DNA of 64,000 nt, taken from contig VYZB01000171.1 in the NCBI GenBank assembly GCA_013397455.1, positions 1,030,958-1,094,957 of the forward strand, given 5' to 3'. The translations under genes and the position numbers were made by a program. The notes under the pieces are model-generated. The model was not told the DNA's origin. It saw only the letters and a list, made by a program, of their open reading frames with translations, and ran no database searches. This DNA is from Crotophaga sulcirostris (lineage: Eukaryota; Chordata; Aves; Cuculiformes; Crotophagidae). Shown piece after piece: positions 27,986-39,918 of this stretch; within the stretch, counting starts at the first letter, position 1; every line of letters starts with the position of its first letter.

Positions 27986-29064
27986 CAAACTTCACCATTC
28001 CAAAACCACAATAATAAACCTCCTAAACCCATGCAGACATGTTTGGCTTCAACCAATAATTTTCTGTTGACATCTTCCCAAACTATATTGAGAATCTTGG
28101 AAAAGATGATTACTCTATATCTAGATGTCTGAATAAGGTATCAAGATCTTCGGGCAGTTCAAGACCTGCTGTAACTACTGGGAAGTCCAAATCTTAAACT
28201 TCCAATGGTACTATACAGTCCTTGTGAGCTAGAGCTCTCATATTGACTCACTGAACTTTATGGTGTGCACACCTGATTTTTTAATTTATAATTATTTTTA
28301 TGTGAGAGTGAAACTAGAGATATTGCATCAAATTATCACTTCAAGTGTCTTCTTCTTAAAAGAAAATTTCTTTTCATTCAAAAAAAATCCAAGAATCTCT
28401 CCTTCCTCCTTGCCCTAAATATAAGAGATTTTAAATGCTATTGGTTGAAGAATAAGAATTTTCAAGCAATACACTGAATTTATTTTTTTTTGGATGCAAG
28501 CTTTCTGAGCGCATGTTCATCAGCTGCATTAGCCAAGCTGCCTAAGCCATCCTTGTCCAAATACTTTGACTTTACTAATTATTGAACAATAAGGAGCTGC
28601 TTTCTGGAGCAGATTTTCTCCACTCACTATGTTTAGGCAGAACACAGCCATTTTTGACTGCCTCAGAGACCTGAAACAGTTGTGGAGAAACCACAAATCT
28701 GCTTCCAAAAGGTGATGTCTGCAAGAACAATGGTGAAAAATTGCATTTTATATCTGATTGTTTTCGAGGAAGTTGTCTTTACTACAGAGTTACAAATATG
28801 CTGTTCTGCAATATTGTTACATCTGGTGTTTACTAATTATTCTTTCAGGACTGCTTTCTTCTAGATTCTGCAAATAAGAATCAGTAATTAACAAACAATT
28901 AATCTTTCCTTAAAATGATGCTGATTTTGTGCATTGAAGCATTTGCTTTGAACAATTTTTTTGATCCTCAATAGTAAAAGAAATATTGCTTAGTTATTTC
29001 TTTCTCATTTTTCAGAGAACATCAATTAATCCTTCCTTAAAAAGAAACCTCTGCTGGAGCAAGA

Positions 29065-30128
29065 AAGAACCACTGAAGACAGTATCAAAAGCCCTACTAA
29101 AATCCAGCAAAACTACATCCACCCCCTTCTTCTCATCCACTAGATGGATGACTCTACCTTAGAAGGATATCAAATTAGTTAAACAGGACTTTCCTTTTGT
29201 GAACCCGTTTTGACAGTGCCTGATGCATGCATTATTCTTGAAATGCTTTTCAATCGTACCCAGTATAATCTTCACCATACTGAGATTAGACTAAAAGATC
29301 TATAGTTCCTTGGGTCTTCCCTTTTCCCCTTTTTGTAGATTGGAATAACATCAGCTTCTTACCAGTCGGCAGGGACCTCCCCAGACTCCCAAGGCCTTTG
29401 GTGATCGAGAGGGGTCCTACTGTAACGTCCACTTGCTCCTTCTCTATTCTGTGATGAAGCCCATAAGGCCCCATGGACTTGTGAACACTCACCAGATACA
29501 GCTGGTCCTTTACAATTTTTCAGTGTCCACAAATGCAAAGTCACTGTTTCTACACTCGTGGCCCTCTGACTCAGGGGACCAGGGAGCCCAAGGTCTATCA
29601 GTATTATTAAAGATGGAGACAAAAAATGCCTCTGCTTTTTCTTCATCCCTATTAGTCAGATGGCCATCTTCAACAAGTATCGGTGCAATGTTTTCTTTAG
29701 ACCTCCTCTCTCTATTAAGGTACTTGAAAAAACCTTTCTTGTTGTCAGTGCAGCACTGGTCAGTTTCAACTCTAATGGAGCTTTGACCTTTCATGTCTTC
29801 TCCCTGCATAGATGAACCATGGGTCTGTAATCTTTCTGCAGAGCCTGACCTCACTTCCTGAGATCATACAGTTTCTTTTTCCTCTTGAGCTCTGCAAGGA
29901 CTTCCTTGGTGTTATGCCCCCCTTGCTGGACTTAAAACACAGTGCAATTGCTTGCTCCGGTACTTCTGGAAGGTGTTTCCTAAAGACTGACGAGCATTTG
30001 TGGACTCCTAAGCCCTCAAAAGCAGATTGCCAGGGTATTCTGCTAAATAGTTCCCTGCATAGCTCAAAGTCTGCACTCATGAAGTCCAGGGTAGCAACTC
30101 TGCTGACCCAGATCCCTTACTCAGCTGT
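29065..30128 (-). mobile_element. CR1 LINE, internal ORF2 segment (antisense)
   Basis: The longest CR1 piece in the window, about 1.06 kb, lies on the minus strand. Read on that strand from 30128 downward it starts in the region after the endonuclease, passes the linker and enters the reverse transcriptase, ending just past the first catalytic block near 29078. It contains neither the CR1 5' end nor the 3' tail, so it is truncated on both sides or its ends have decayed beyond recognition. Protein-level similarity survives although the reading frame is interrupted repeatedly. The other reverse transcriptase fragment at 34.3-34.6 kb cannot be its continuation: on the minus strand later parts of the element should lie at lower coordinates, not higher. 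Confidence 0.92.
29078..30128 (-). pseudogene. Broken CR1 ORF2 (linker plus start of reverse transcriptase)
   Basis: Remnant of the CR1 ORF2 polyprotein (endonuclease plus reverse transcriptase), which when intact copies element RNA into the genome. The piece at 29772-30080 reads SADFELCRELFSRIPWQSA, then later KSLQSSRGKRNC and VRLCRKI, typical of the linker after the endonuclease. A second frame (about 29510-29854) gives NKKGFFKYLNRERRSKENIA and EDGHLTNRDEEKAEAFFVSI. A third region near 29360-29480 gives WESGEVPADW, the conserved box before the fingers of the polymerase. At 29078-29122 the minus strand encodes VDVVLLDFSRAFDTV, the first catalytic block with its conserved LDxxxAFD aspartates. 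Stops and frame changes separate these pieces, so no functional protein is possible. Identification rests on known CR1 protein motifs. Confidence 0.88.
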
Positions 30129-33100
30129 TTTCTGCTCCTCTAGCTGCCTCTCGGGCTGACTTCTAATTTTCCCTGGCAGCTAAAATTCGGTTTTCTACAG
30201 GAATATGAGTCTTGTGGTTGGATGTTTCAGCATCTACCTTGCATTCAAACTTGAAGGGATCCAGCAACATGGCACTTCTTAATGTGAATGCCCTCAAGGG
30301 AGTAATCTGCTAGCTATCCTCATGACATATCCAAAGTAAATCAACAAGAAATGACTCTTCCTAAAAGGCAATTGCAACAACTTATCACTACAAATTACTT
30401 CTAATGCTACAGCTTAGTGGCAAGGGCACTTTCCCAGGATGTGTATAGATCTTGAACTGGGCAACTCCTCAGTCAAATGAAGTTCAAAGGCACAGTTCTT
30501 GCTTTTGAAGTGGTGGCCTTTGCTATCAGGTTACAGGAACTTTTGCGTAAGGTACCTCTCCTTCAGAAGACATTACAGACAAGACTCCAGAAGAGGATAA
30601 GCAAACAATACAGAGAAGCTTAGTCTATGCCTTGGATATTTGGCTTCTTATCTTTAACTGAGGCAGCCTGCATTCTGATCCTCACATTTTCAAGTCAACG
30701 GTCATTTAATTAGGTAAAATACAAAAAAAAAAAGAAGAAAAAACCCAAAACAATGTAGGATCAAAATCTAACACCTTGTTAGAACCATAGATATCAGTCA
30801 GATCACTTTATCGTACAAGCTTTTGTTCTATCTCTTTTTTCTTTCTACACAGCCATGTACCTTCAGCAGAAGGGCTGAATAACACTTCCCCCACCACAAT
30901 ACATTTTCTGTTGATTTTGTGTTGGGTGGCTGAAGTATTCTTCTGAAAGAAAATGTGCTTTTGAGGGCTCCTGGGTGCATGTCGTAACCATTTGATTATT
31001 TCAAATGGATGGAAGAAACCAAAGGTCCTTACTATCAGAAGAGGGATCCAAAAGCTGATCCATGTGGGATGATGTAAAGGTGTCAGTAAGACCATGGACT
31101 GGGGTGAGGCTCTGACCACATGGCCTCTTCCAGTCTTGGGGCCTTAGAGACCACGTTTAAAAACGCAATGTTTTTCTCTTGGACTTTTCCACAGGAATGA
31201 CACATTTTCATAATGCTCTTTTAAAATATTGCTTTCTGAAATTACAGTGGGAAAATGCTTAAGGAATAGAATAACATTTATAGAGTGGAGAAAATATTTG
31301 ATGCAATCTGTATGTTGTAGAAATAGAAGTCCAGTTCAACTGCAAGCAAATTGAAGCAGATGAAGCCAAGAGGTGGAAAAGCTGTCTTCTTCATCATAAC
31401 TTCGCCACAAAGGTCCTGAGAGAAGAAAATGTTGAAAGTTATAGTTTGTTAAAGCTGAAGCTGCCTTCAAAGAGCAGCACTGTTGTTTTCTGTATGTAAA
31501 AATTGTATGTTTGGGCTATTTTTTAATTTAAAATTTTCTAATAGCCTCATACAGTGTTGCACAAATAAAATCTTGACACTGAAACAACTCCTGAATGATA
31601 CATCTAAACACATCATACTGGACTGTTACTTGACCTCGATTCTGTATTCATTCACGAACTGCAAAATTAAGATTAATTTGCACAGGAAATCTGTCATCTA
31701 TTCACTCTGAACTCAGAAAAACTTACGCATGTTGTAATGTATGTACATGAATCTCTTAGATAAACAAATGATCCTATATACTGCACCTATTTTTTTTAGA
31801 CACCTTAGTATTACTAGTACTTTTGAATAGAATTTGTACTTGTGAGGTTGAAGCTGACTGATGGAGTTTCTGAAATTACATCATACCAACTCTGACTGGC
31901 CAGTGGAGACTGACATTTTAAAGCAATATTGTTTAAAGGAAGAGCAATAAAATGATAAGAGCATTTGCCAAGTTAAAGGTTTATAAAATAAATAGACTGC
32001 AACTCAGATACAAGTGACTGGATAACATATGAACAATTTGACTTACAAAACTACAGTCTAAAAGTATTTGCCATTATTTATCATGTTCATGCTGAAAACT
32101 CTAAAATTATTTACCTTTTCTAACTTTGGTGTATATTGAAAGGGTTTTTTCTATTCTGCCTTTTGTCACAAATGTCACATCTTACAGAAGCACATGTGGG
32201 TAGAATGTCATCTGCCCTCTTTCCCATCACTGCATTTGTTTGTGCTAAATTGCCCACACAGAAGCACCTCCCCTCCTTCTTTCATACAGTGAAACATATA
32301 AGTACCATAAACAGCCTTCTCACACAGGCTGAGACAAAAACGCATGCTGTCAATGGGGGGATTTTTATACTGAATAACACCTAGAACTGGTTTTTTCCTT
32401 TAGCTAATGCTAAATGTGTAATCTCAGCCATGCAGACCCTCCAGTTTTATTTCCAAAAGCAGTTATAGGCCTGAGCTCGTAGATACATTTTTCGTATACC
32501 AAAACAGCTGTGTATACTCTTGTAGAGTGCCACAAACGTTAATATAAATAAATCTGTGAGACTTTTGATGGAGATTTGATTTTGATTGAATTACTAGAAT
32601 CAGCTGTTAGACAAGGTCTCCAGTTTTAGCAGCTGGCTGAAATAGTCTCAGGTGAAATCCTTCAAGAATCCCATCTCTTATACTTCGTAAGATTTAATTA
32701 TTTTACAACTTATGTCTTTCACATTAGTGCTCCCCCCGCATTTGCCATATCCAAAGGAGCAATGCAAGTGTTGAATTATGAAAAATAAGTCCAGTATAGA
32801 AATACGGGTAATATACACAAGGTCAAAAAACAGGCAGGAGTAATTTACAACAACTAAATTGCTTGATGTAATACTTTGGCTTGATAGTCTTTAAGAGGAG
32901 GCTTTACATAAGTCAAAGGTCTTTGGAGTAATATGCGACTCAAAATCCTACCACTCTCCTAAATCCTTTTAATCCAGTCGTTAATCTCAATAATGACCTA
33001 GTTTTTGGAACCTTCACTGTGTTCAGGCACTTAATCACATTACCTAGTTTGCCCTTTGCAAACTTTTAGAGGAGAAATACGCGCATGTAAGTAACATCCT

Positions 33101-34324
33101 ACTAAAATGTAACTGAAGCCCTCATGAAACAAAGGCAGTTTTATAGAAAAAAATCTCCTAGCACCTGACGAAGTCTCATGGAACCTCTCTCTTTACAATA
33201 ACACTCCAGTTTTTAATGGGAGGTACAGATTTATTAGAATTTAGAAGAATGAGCAGTCATTACATATTTTTCTCAATATCAGTTGCTGTGTATTGTATGA
33301 TCCTTGACATACCTGTTTTTCTGCAGAAATAAAAAATTGAGAAAATCCCCAGATTCATGTGTTTTGAAATTGTAAAGGAAGAATATTATCAACCATGAAA
33401 GGACACAGATTCTCTTATAGAGGATAAGAACTAGTTTAGGTTTAGTGGAAGACACTTCACTAATGTCAGAATTTGCTAACAAAGGAAGGCACAGAGAGGC
33501 TAAACCACATGTACAGCACTAAATTTTTCTCCGATACCAAATACAGGTGTGCATTAAACCCTGAAGTTCACTTACAGTGATGGCCTGGCTGGCAGATAGG
33601 CTCTGTACTTTTGAGTCTCAGGAATTATGCCAGAAGATTTTTACACGATAGGATGATGCATTTTCTGTGTAACTCCATCAATGAGATAATCCCATACCTA
33701 TCTGACTGTCAAACATCTGTCAAAAATGTTAAGTTTATTTCCAGATCAACTGGTAGAAGAGTGGGTGGGGTTTTTTTTGTTTATTTTATTTTATTTTATA
33801 ATTTGATTTCATTTTACTTTACTTTTGAAAGAAATTTCTTAAGCCAATCAAAAAAATCTCTTCTATCTCTGATCTTTCATAGCCACGCTGCACTAGATTG
33901 AAGGTAAACAGTGTTTTTTGCTGTTACATCTTGTAGATAACACTGGGGAGTAAAAAAAGAGCTGCACCCCCATGAAGTGGGTATAAACCAGACAGTACTG
34001 TATGCATTCTTCATAAGGAGTCACAAAGGCTAAAAGAATTTGTTAGTTCTCTGAGGCCTAAAAGACCATGCAAAATATAATGAATACTCTACTAACTAGA
34101 CACAACAGCTCTGAATTGAATTTAGCGTTATCGTGGGTGCCTTTTCTTTATCCAGTGAAAGTAAAAGAAAGCCAAAATAATAAAAATAAAATAACTGAAT
34201 GTTCACACTACTGTTGATGATCTGAATGATACAAGGAAGCCAAGAGTCTTCTGTAGAGGAGTAATATGACTCTATGAAAATTATACTAAAAATCTTCCAG
34301 ATTTAATAGAAAATGAAAATCCTT
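30129..34324. other. Unique AT-rich non-coding DNA, no gene seen
   Basis: No gene is recognised. The longest open frame is about 103 codons (minus strand, 30808-31119). It shows no known domain, although it starts in a somewhat GC-richer patch. Some of the sequence directly after 30128 may still be decayed CR1, but I could not follow it. A pentanucleotide TTTTA-type microsatellite lies at 33783-33827. The remainder is plain AT-rich sequence. Confidence 0.7.
33783..33827. repeat. (TTTTA)n microsatellite, degenerate
   Basis: About three and a half clean units of atttt/tttta run at 33783-33800 and are followed by interrupted variants (atttgatttc, attttacttt, acttttg). The array is preceded by a run of T after a small G-rich patch (gtgggtgggg). 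It is an interrupted, probably ageing simple repeat. Confidence 0.8.
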
Positions 34325-34640
34325 GTCTAAATTTTCTGAAGTTTCATGAGGTTCGTGTCAGCTCATTTCTCATACCTGTTGAGGTCCTTCTGAATGGCAG
34401 CACACCCATGTGGTATATCAACTGCTCCTCCCAGTGTTGTGTCATGTGCAAATGTGCTGAGACTACATTCAGCCCCCTGTCCAGTTCATTAATAAAGAGC
34501 TTAAACAGTACTGTCCCCAGTCTCAACCCCCGAGGTGCATCACTAATGACTGGCTTCTGGCTGGACTTTGTGCTGCTGATCAGAATCTTTTGGTAGCTCA
34601 ACCAGTTCATTGTCCATTTATCTGACCTGAACTTAAGTTG
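34325..34640 (-). mobile_element. CR1 LINE, reverse transcriptase core fragment (antisense)
   Basis: A minus-strand fragment of CR1 ORF2 covering later polymerase blocks. From 34610 down it encodes KPVISDAPRGLRLGTVLFKL then FINELDRG, matching the CR1 block normally read as [27 protein letters not shown]. After a frame change it continues through the active-site loop. At 34441-34452 the minus strand reads FAHD where active copies carry FADD, so the first of the paired catalytic aspartates is replaced by histidine. Past that, the bases still follow the CR1 pattern (ctgggaggagcag, then the GCxAIQ-like and NLMKF-like parts) to about 34325. With the frameshift and the catalytic change this copy is dead. 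Both element ends are missing. Edges are within about 15 bases. Confidence 0.9.
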
Positions 34641-35627
34641 ATAAATAGTATCGTTTGCTATGCCTTCCCATTATTTTTAAGGAAAGATGAGTGTGTACTG
34701 AGGATAAAATTAGACACATATATATGGAAATATTTTTATGAGAAGAGCATGTGCAGTCTCGTATAGTTAGCCTTCACAAAATTGCATGCGTTGCCCTTGA
34801 TATAGCTGAAAATATCCTGTCTACTGAGTTTATGTAGTTAAATAAATTTTACTTGGCCCTTTAAAGCTCTGCAGATTTTAGTAGAGGTTGTATGGATTTT
34901 TACCGCCTCTGGTAAAAGTTTTCTGTAATGTTTACCACAAATAGCATGCCTTTGACCATTTGAAGTACAGTAGTAAACACAATTTGCCTGGAGAATAATA
35001 CAGGAGTGCATAATGCTAATATACAAAAATTACATCAAGGTAACATTTCTGTTAGAGTAATGTAGCAGAAAGGAGAAAAACAGTTTAGTGGCATTTTCAA
35101 GGTTGCATTTGCCAGTTCAAGTGAGTCATCTTTGAAGCAGTCTAGGCATCTACAGACATCATTCAAACAGTTACCTTTGTTACTCAAAAATTGCAAGCCA
35201 TTTCTGAGGCACTAAAAAGAATGCATTTTATCAGTCATTTTCAAGATGTTTTCTTGAGCATAGAAAAACAGGGGTTTTTTTATTTCTGTATCAGTTGCAA
35301 CTACAATCTCAGTGGAAGTAAGACTGAAATACATTAGAAATTTAAAGGGCTAAAATATGCAAACATAGCAATTGAAGTGGGAGTTGGAAAAAAAAAATTA
35401 AGACTCTTGAAGCATTTGCGGAAAGAGGAAAATAGCATAGGGAAAACATTATACAAATAGCCACAAATATATATAGCCCACTTCCATTGATATGCTTGGG
35501 TTTATGTATACGAATACTCTTAGCAAGGTCAGTGAGCAAGTATACCTGTAAATATATCCAGGATCAGTCCTACTGTAAAAAGAGGAATGGAGGTAGTGTA
35601 CCTATGCTAAGAAGAACAATATGACTG
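34641..35627. other. Unique non-coding DNA between two CR1 fragments
   Basis: About 1 kb without gene or recognised repeat. Open frames stay below 70 codons. It is AT-rich with short A-runs (for example 35388-35397). Confidence 0.65.
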
Positions 35628-35862
35628 AGGCTGGATTTTAGTTGGAGGTCCCTACTCCAGCCTCTAGTCTGACCACTTGCTCAGAGGAGCACTAACTTCA
35701 AAGCAATGTGAATTTGCTCAGCGCCTCACCTACTGCCATTCTGAGCAATCTGTGCCAGTGCTTAACCACTACTTAATCATCCCAAAGAGGTTTTCTTCCA
35801 TAACCTGATTGTAATATTCTTTGTTGGGACTTTTCATTGTTGCCTCTTGTGTGTGTCCAAAA
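35628..35862 (-). mobile_element. Old CR1 LINE 3' region fragment (antisense)
   Basis: A decayed antisense CR1 segment. The blocks gctcagaggagcactaactt, tctgtgccagtgcttaacca, aaagaggttttcttccataa and cattgttgcctcttgtg follow the familiar antisense CR1 order: the 'gcagggccaact' block, 'cctgtgccagtgcttgaccaccctc', 'gtgaaaaagtttttcc', 'cccattgcctcttgtc'. The extreme 3' end is not clearly present at 35628, although ttggaggtccctactccag just before the first block is a plausible remnant. Identity to the family is lower than for the 44.6 and 53.4 kb copies, which suggests an older insertion. It does not extend the CR1 piece at 34325-34640, because the order of element parts is wrong for a single copy. 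Confidence 0.8.
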
Positions 35863-36647
35863 TTATCAGTGGGGAATACTGGCAGCTCTAGAAGGCAATC
35901 CAGCATGTATGAATTTTTGCATTTCCTATTTTTCTCCACTGATATGCAAGGAGATTTAGGTGGCTGTTCTTCCAGTGCTGGCACTTCACTGCACTACATG
36001 AATCTATCTTAACAGCTGTTCTTTCTTAGAAGGAAAAATAAGTGAACTACATGTAGGAATTCTGTCACTTGCTGTATGTTATATGTCTTAAGCTCTGTAT
36101 TTGAACAAATCTTAGTCATTAAGTTGTATCTGTTGTATGCTTTATATGGGTTTATATTGCAGAGACTCTTTTTTATTTTACCTCAGCCATGTTTCATAAC
36201 TACTACTTAATTAAAATACTAAACTATTGACTCTCCTTTCTAATGTATGTTTTTCAGGTTTTATAAAATTGGAGTTCTGTGTTCAATTCTGTCTTAAATT
36301 GTTGGCACTGGGGCATGACCCCTTTAAAATAACAGTATAAGACAAAAATTGCTCTGGTAAATAACGTAACATGCTGCTGGCAAATCAATATTGCATACTA
36401 CTACCATGTGCTGTGTGCACAGACCCACCATGTGAATCCATCAAAGGCATTTGCATTTCCACACATGATTTGGTGAGTCACCTTCAGATTCAACTGACAG
36501 AAAGGCACCTTAAAATGAGGTTGAATGCTGCCATGTTTAATTATTTTGTGAACCAAGCCAAATAATCTTGGCCAAGTTTTCCCAATTTGACCTCATTTAA
36601 ATAGCTACAGTGATATCAGTATTCATGGAGCACTTCGTTTTCCTACT

Positions 36648-36760
36648 TGTTTATTGTAGAAGCAAAGGACTGAAAGCGACCTCGGGGTCATTTAGTCTTT
36701 CCCAACATGCAGTCCTGTTGAAAGAGGTTCAACAATGGCTATGTCTATGTTCTAATAGGC
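36648..36760 (-). mobile_element. Possible very old CR1/L3-type 3' tail (antisense)
   Basis: The string ttgtagaagcaaaggactga followed by aagcgacctcggggtcattt and agtc resembles the antisense 3' end of older amniote CR1/L3 elements (aattgtagga-ctggaagggacctcg-aggtcatctagtcc). The following cagtcctgttgaaag could be the next block, after which similarity fades. Only about 45-60 bases carry the signal, so chance or a different old repeat cannot be excluded. Confidence 0.4.
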
Positions 36761-38640
36761 ACCAAAAGCAGACAATAGCTTTTGTCCTTTTGAATTCAAA
36801 ATGTGGCAATGCAGCTTTTTGTACAGTGCAGCAGGTATTTGTGAATGGTGATGTCTCTGGCAGAAGAAGAAATGGCTGGTTAACAGTGGAGTCAGTCTCC
36901 TGCGAATCGATAACTTGAAGCCCAGTGCTGTATGATTTTAATGCAATTTGCTGGATCAAGAAATCTGTGCTGGCTCATAATTCAGACAGATATGATTCAG
37001 ACTTGGAGAGAAAAGAAACAGGGGGAGAAGGGATCAATATTGGGAAGTCTCATCTATAACTGCCATCTGAAAGCTCCAACAATTGATATAACTGGAAGCA
37101 TTAATCTTGATGATGTGCAGAGGTTGAAAAGATGAAAAGAGAACACTAGATAACAGAATGAAACCTCCCAACAATTTTATCAGGCTCAGATTTCACTGTC
37201 ACTGACATATAAATTGAAAGAACATACACAAATATGTGCAGCCTTTCAATACATATGGCCTTCAAAGTATGATTGCATTGTTCTGGCAAGTTATTTTCCT
37301 TGGCCAGCAAAATAACAGGTGAGGCAACCAGAAAGGAACAAACAATTATCAGGAGCATCCTTCTGAAAAACCAAGTATGGAGATATTTGTTGCTCCACCA
37401 CCATTGAGAAGACACATACAGCAGTTTGATTTAAAGAATTTTTTGTTAACGCAGACTTCACACGTACTGAAAAATAGTAAGATCTTGTGATCTTTGAAAT
37501 TTAGCACAGAATGAGCCTTAATAAAGCAGTCATTTGTACAAAGACTGCTGAAAGCCATTGTGGTTTAAGACAGAAGCAAGATTAATATATTCAAAATAAC
37601 AAACTAATTCAAAGCATAAAAGGACAGCAGACCTAAATTTGTAATCATTTCAAGCCCTTTCTAGGTTGAAAGTCACTCACTCACTGAAAGGAAAAGAGAA
37701 AAATAAATGTTGGCTAATTTGAACTGTCATTTGTTTGATTCAATTTTGATTGCATTAGGATTGTCTGGGTTTAATGTGCAAAATTTTCTTCTTTTGATTA
37801 GTGTTCCTTCATCCTCTGGATATCAGCTATAAATCACAGAATAGTCATGACAAAGTCTGGCTTTGTTTGAATGCCTATTATACTTCCATTTTGTTTCATT
37901 TATACCCTAATCAAATAAATCCCACTGGAAGTTAGCCAAGGGACAGAGCTAAAACAAATGACAGTAAATCAAGAGCTGATTTTTCTGATATACAAAGTTT
38001 TAACCTTTGTGGGACAAGTATTTAGTCTGTAAGGAAGAAATGCAGCAAAAGAGAAGGCCAAGCTATCTGAGCAGCTTTGAGGCCAAAAGCACCTCCTCTA
38101 CTGCCTTCAGAGTTCAGCATCAGCCCTGGAGATTGACTTGCACATTGCAAATAAGAAAGGGCATAGCTCACTAGGACTTATAGGCCAGATTGTTCCATGG
38201 GAGTAAAATAAATATTTGCATGCTGTTATCTACAGGTTCTGTTCCTCAGTTGCAGCAAGTGTGCACTGGAGGTTGCAAACCAGGTGCAAACACTGAATGT
38301 GTGCCTTGAGGTTCTCGCAAGAACACAAACTGGTCCTTTAGTTTGCAAAAGCATCACCCACCTGTAACCATGACCCTGCAGCTGCCTATGGGATCATTTC
38401 ATGTGTGTACATTAAAGTAAGCAAACAACAGCAGGTTACGTTCCCCAAGAGAAGACTTATAGTACTTATTTGCCATCATAAATTAAACCTCAGGTTAATA
38501 AGATCTTCAGATGGGGAGGGAAGGAGTTGGCTCAAAAGTTTATGTTAATTACAGAATTAAATGTAGAAATACTGAAATATCTCTGAACATTGGACATGAA
38601 TGTTAGATGACAGATAAAGATCTGTTCTGCCACTGGTAAC

Positions 38641-38685
38641 TTTCCTTATCTCTGAGATAAGAAAAATTTCCCAGGATCCCTGGGA
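38641..38685. repeat. Two adjacent stem-loops
   Basis: The first hairpin has left arm tttccttatct (38641-38651), loop ctg and right arm agataagaaaa (38655-38665), with 10 of 11 positions paired. The second follows after three bases: tcccagg (38669-38675), loop atc, cctggga (38679-38685), a perfect 7-bp stem around the BamHI-type ggatcc. The ttatct/agataa arms of the first contain inverted GATA motifs. No transcript evidence is visible. Confidence 0.6.
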
Positions 38686-39903
38686 GGTAAATGTTGCACC
38701 ATATAAACAAAGACTTGAAGTAACCTCCATTGTGCCAAACGCCATACAAGCACTCACAAAAATATGTGCCTGAAAGATGTTTCCGTTTGAGTAGCCATAT
38801 TGACTCCTTGTCCTAGTAAGGACAGAGGTGCAAAAGGAGATTTGGAATAAGATTCATTTCATCGGACTTCAGACATCTACAGTGCAGTTTCTGAGTTTTA
38901 GTCACCCAGGGTTCCCTTTGTGCAAAAGTGCAAGAGTAAACATTTTATGGCATGATTCATCTTACCTGTTTTGAATGTCTGCTTTAGGATGAGAAAAATT
39001 ACTTTCTAGCAATGCCTATTTCTCTCCATGAATCTGGCAAACATCATACCCGTCAATTGTGCTGTAGGTATCTACACTTGGTCAGATGAATCCTTAGCCT
39101 TGTTGCTTTCTTCTCCCCTCGCGAAGACAAGCTGAGGCAAATACAATCTGCTGTTACAGTTGATTTCCAAATTGCTGTTTGGAGACTCTGCAGAAGACTG
39201 CCACCCAATCTGTGTAGCTAAAAAAACCCCCATAGATTAAATATATTATTTCTTGAGCATTAAGGCATCTAGTGGGTATTATGTAGGTGCCATTTGCCCC
39301 TAATGTAGCCCTGCTACAGCCTGCCTGCCTTTGGCCAGGAGAAAAGGAGGCTTTGCCCACACAGCAGCAGCAGCTTGGAGCCTGAGAAATTGATGCACCT
39401 ATCCTGACCTTCCTATGCTGTTAGGTCACTAATGTTTCTTATGGGCAAGCAATAGCCTATCAGCATAATGTCCTTTCCTTTCTTGAACAGACTTACTTCA
39501 CACAAGGTAAGTAGTAAAGCATGAATTAACAATATCTTCTCCTGTACCCAAACCAGGATACCTACATATGATCACTTAAATGCCTCTCGTATTTTTTTTT
39601 ATTATATACAGCATATAAAAGAACAAATTTGATTTAAAAAATGGACATTAACCAGCATGTAAGGAATTAGTTAGAGAATAGTTGTCTGGTTGTGGTTTGG
39701 GTTTGTTGTTTTTTTCTTTTAAATCTTGCCACAAGTATGAAGAGGCATGAAAGCTGAAATAAATCTGTATTAAAAATGTTTACTTTGTGTATTATTTATT
39801 ATAAAGTTAGGCATATATATACTTCAATTTAGTCTTAACATGAGAAGAGGCAATCCATGGGAATATAATGGGATGCCTGGCAAAATTGTAGTTTCCTCAA
39901 GGA

Positions 39904-39918
39904 CAGAACAGAACAGAA
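39904..39918. repeat. Short (CAGAA)3 repeat
   Basis: Three exact copies of cagaa in a row. It is a minimal microsatellite with nothing else of note. Confidence 0.6.

Larger units (their letters stand above)
23897..29064. other. Unique AT-rich non-coding DNA, no gene seen
   Basis: No gene or clear interspersed repeat. The longest open frames are 88-89 codons (24.0 kb plus, 26.8 kb minus) without recognisable domains. The stretch holds the exact 20-bp palindrome at 26381-26400, a short tandem array at 26861-26885, and a T12/A11 inverted homopolymer pair at 27958-27985 that is preceded by a 9-bp inverted repeat (tgcaggaac at 27907-27915, gttcctgca at 27937-27945). Confidence 0.7.

Noticed and set aside
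29433..30159. Plus-strand open frames of 115-117 codons inside 29.4-30.2 kb
   Set aside because: They are antisense shadows of the minus-strand CR1 ORF2 remnant.
30808..31119. 103-codon minus-strand frame as a gene or upstream part of the CR1 ORF
   Set aside because: Lies above the recognisable CR1 segment, but its translation does not resemble the CR1 endonuclease or any other family known to me.
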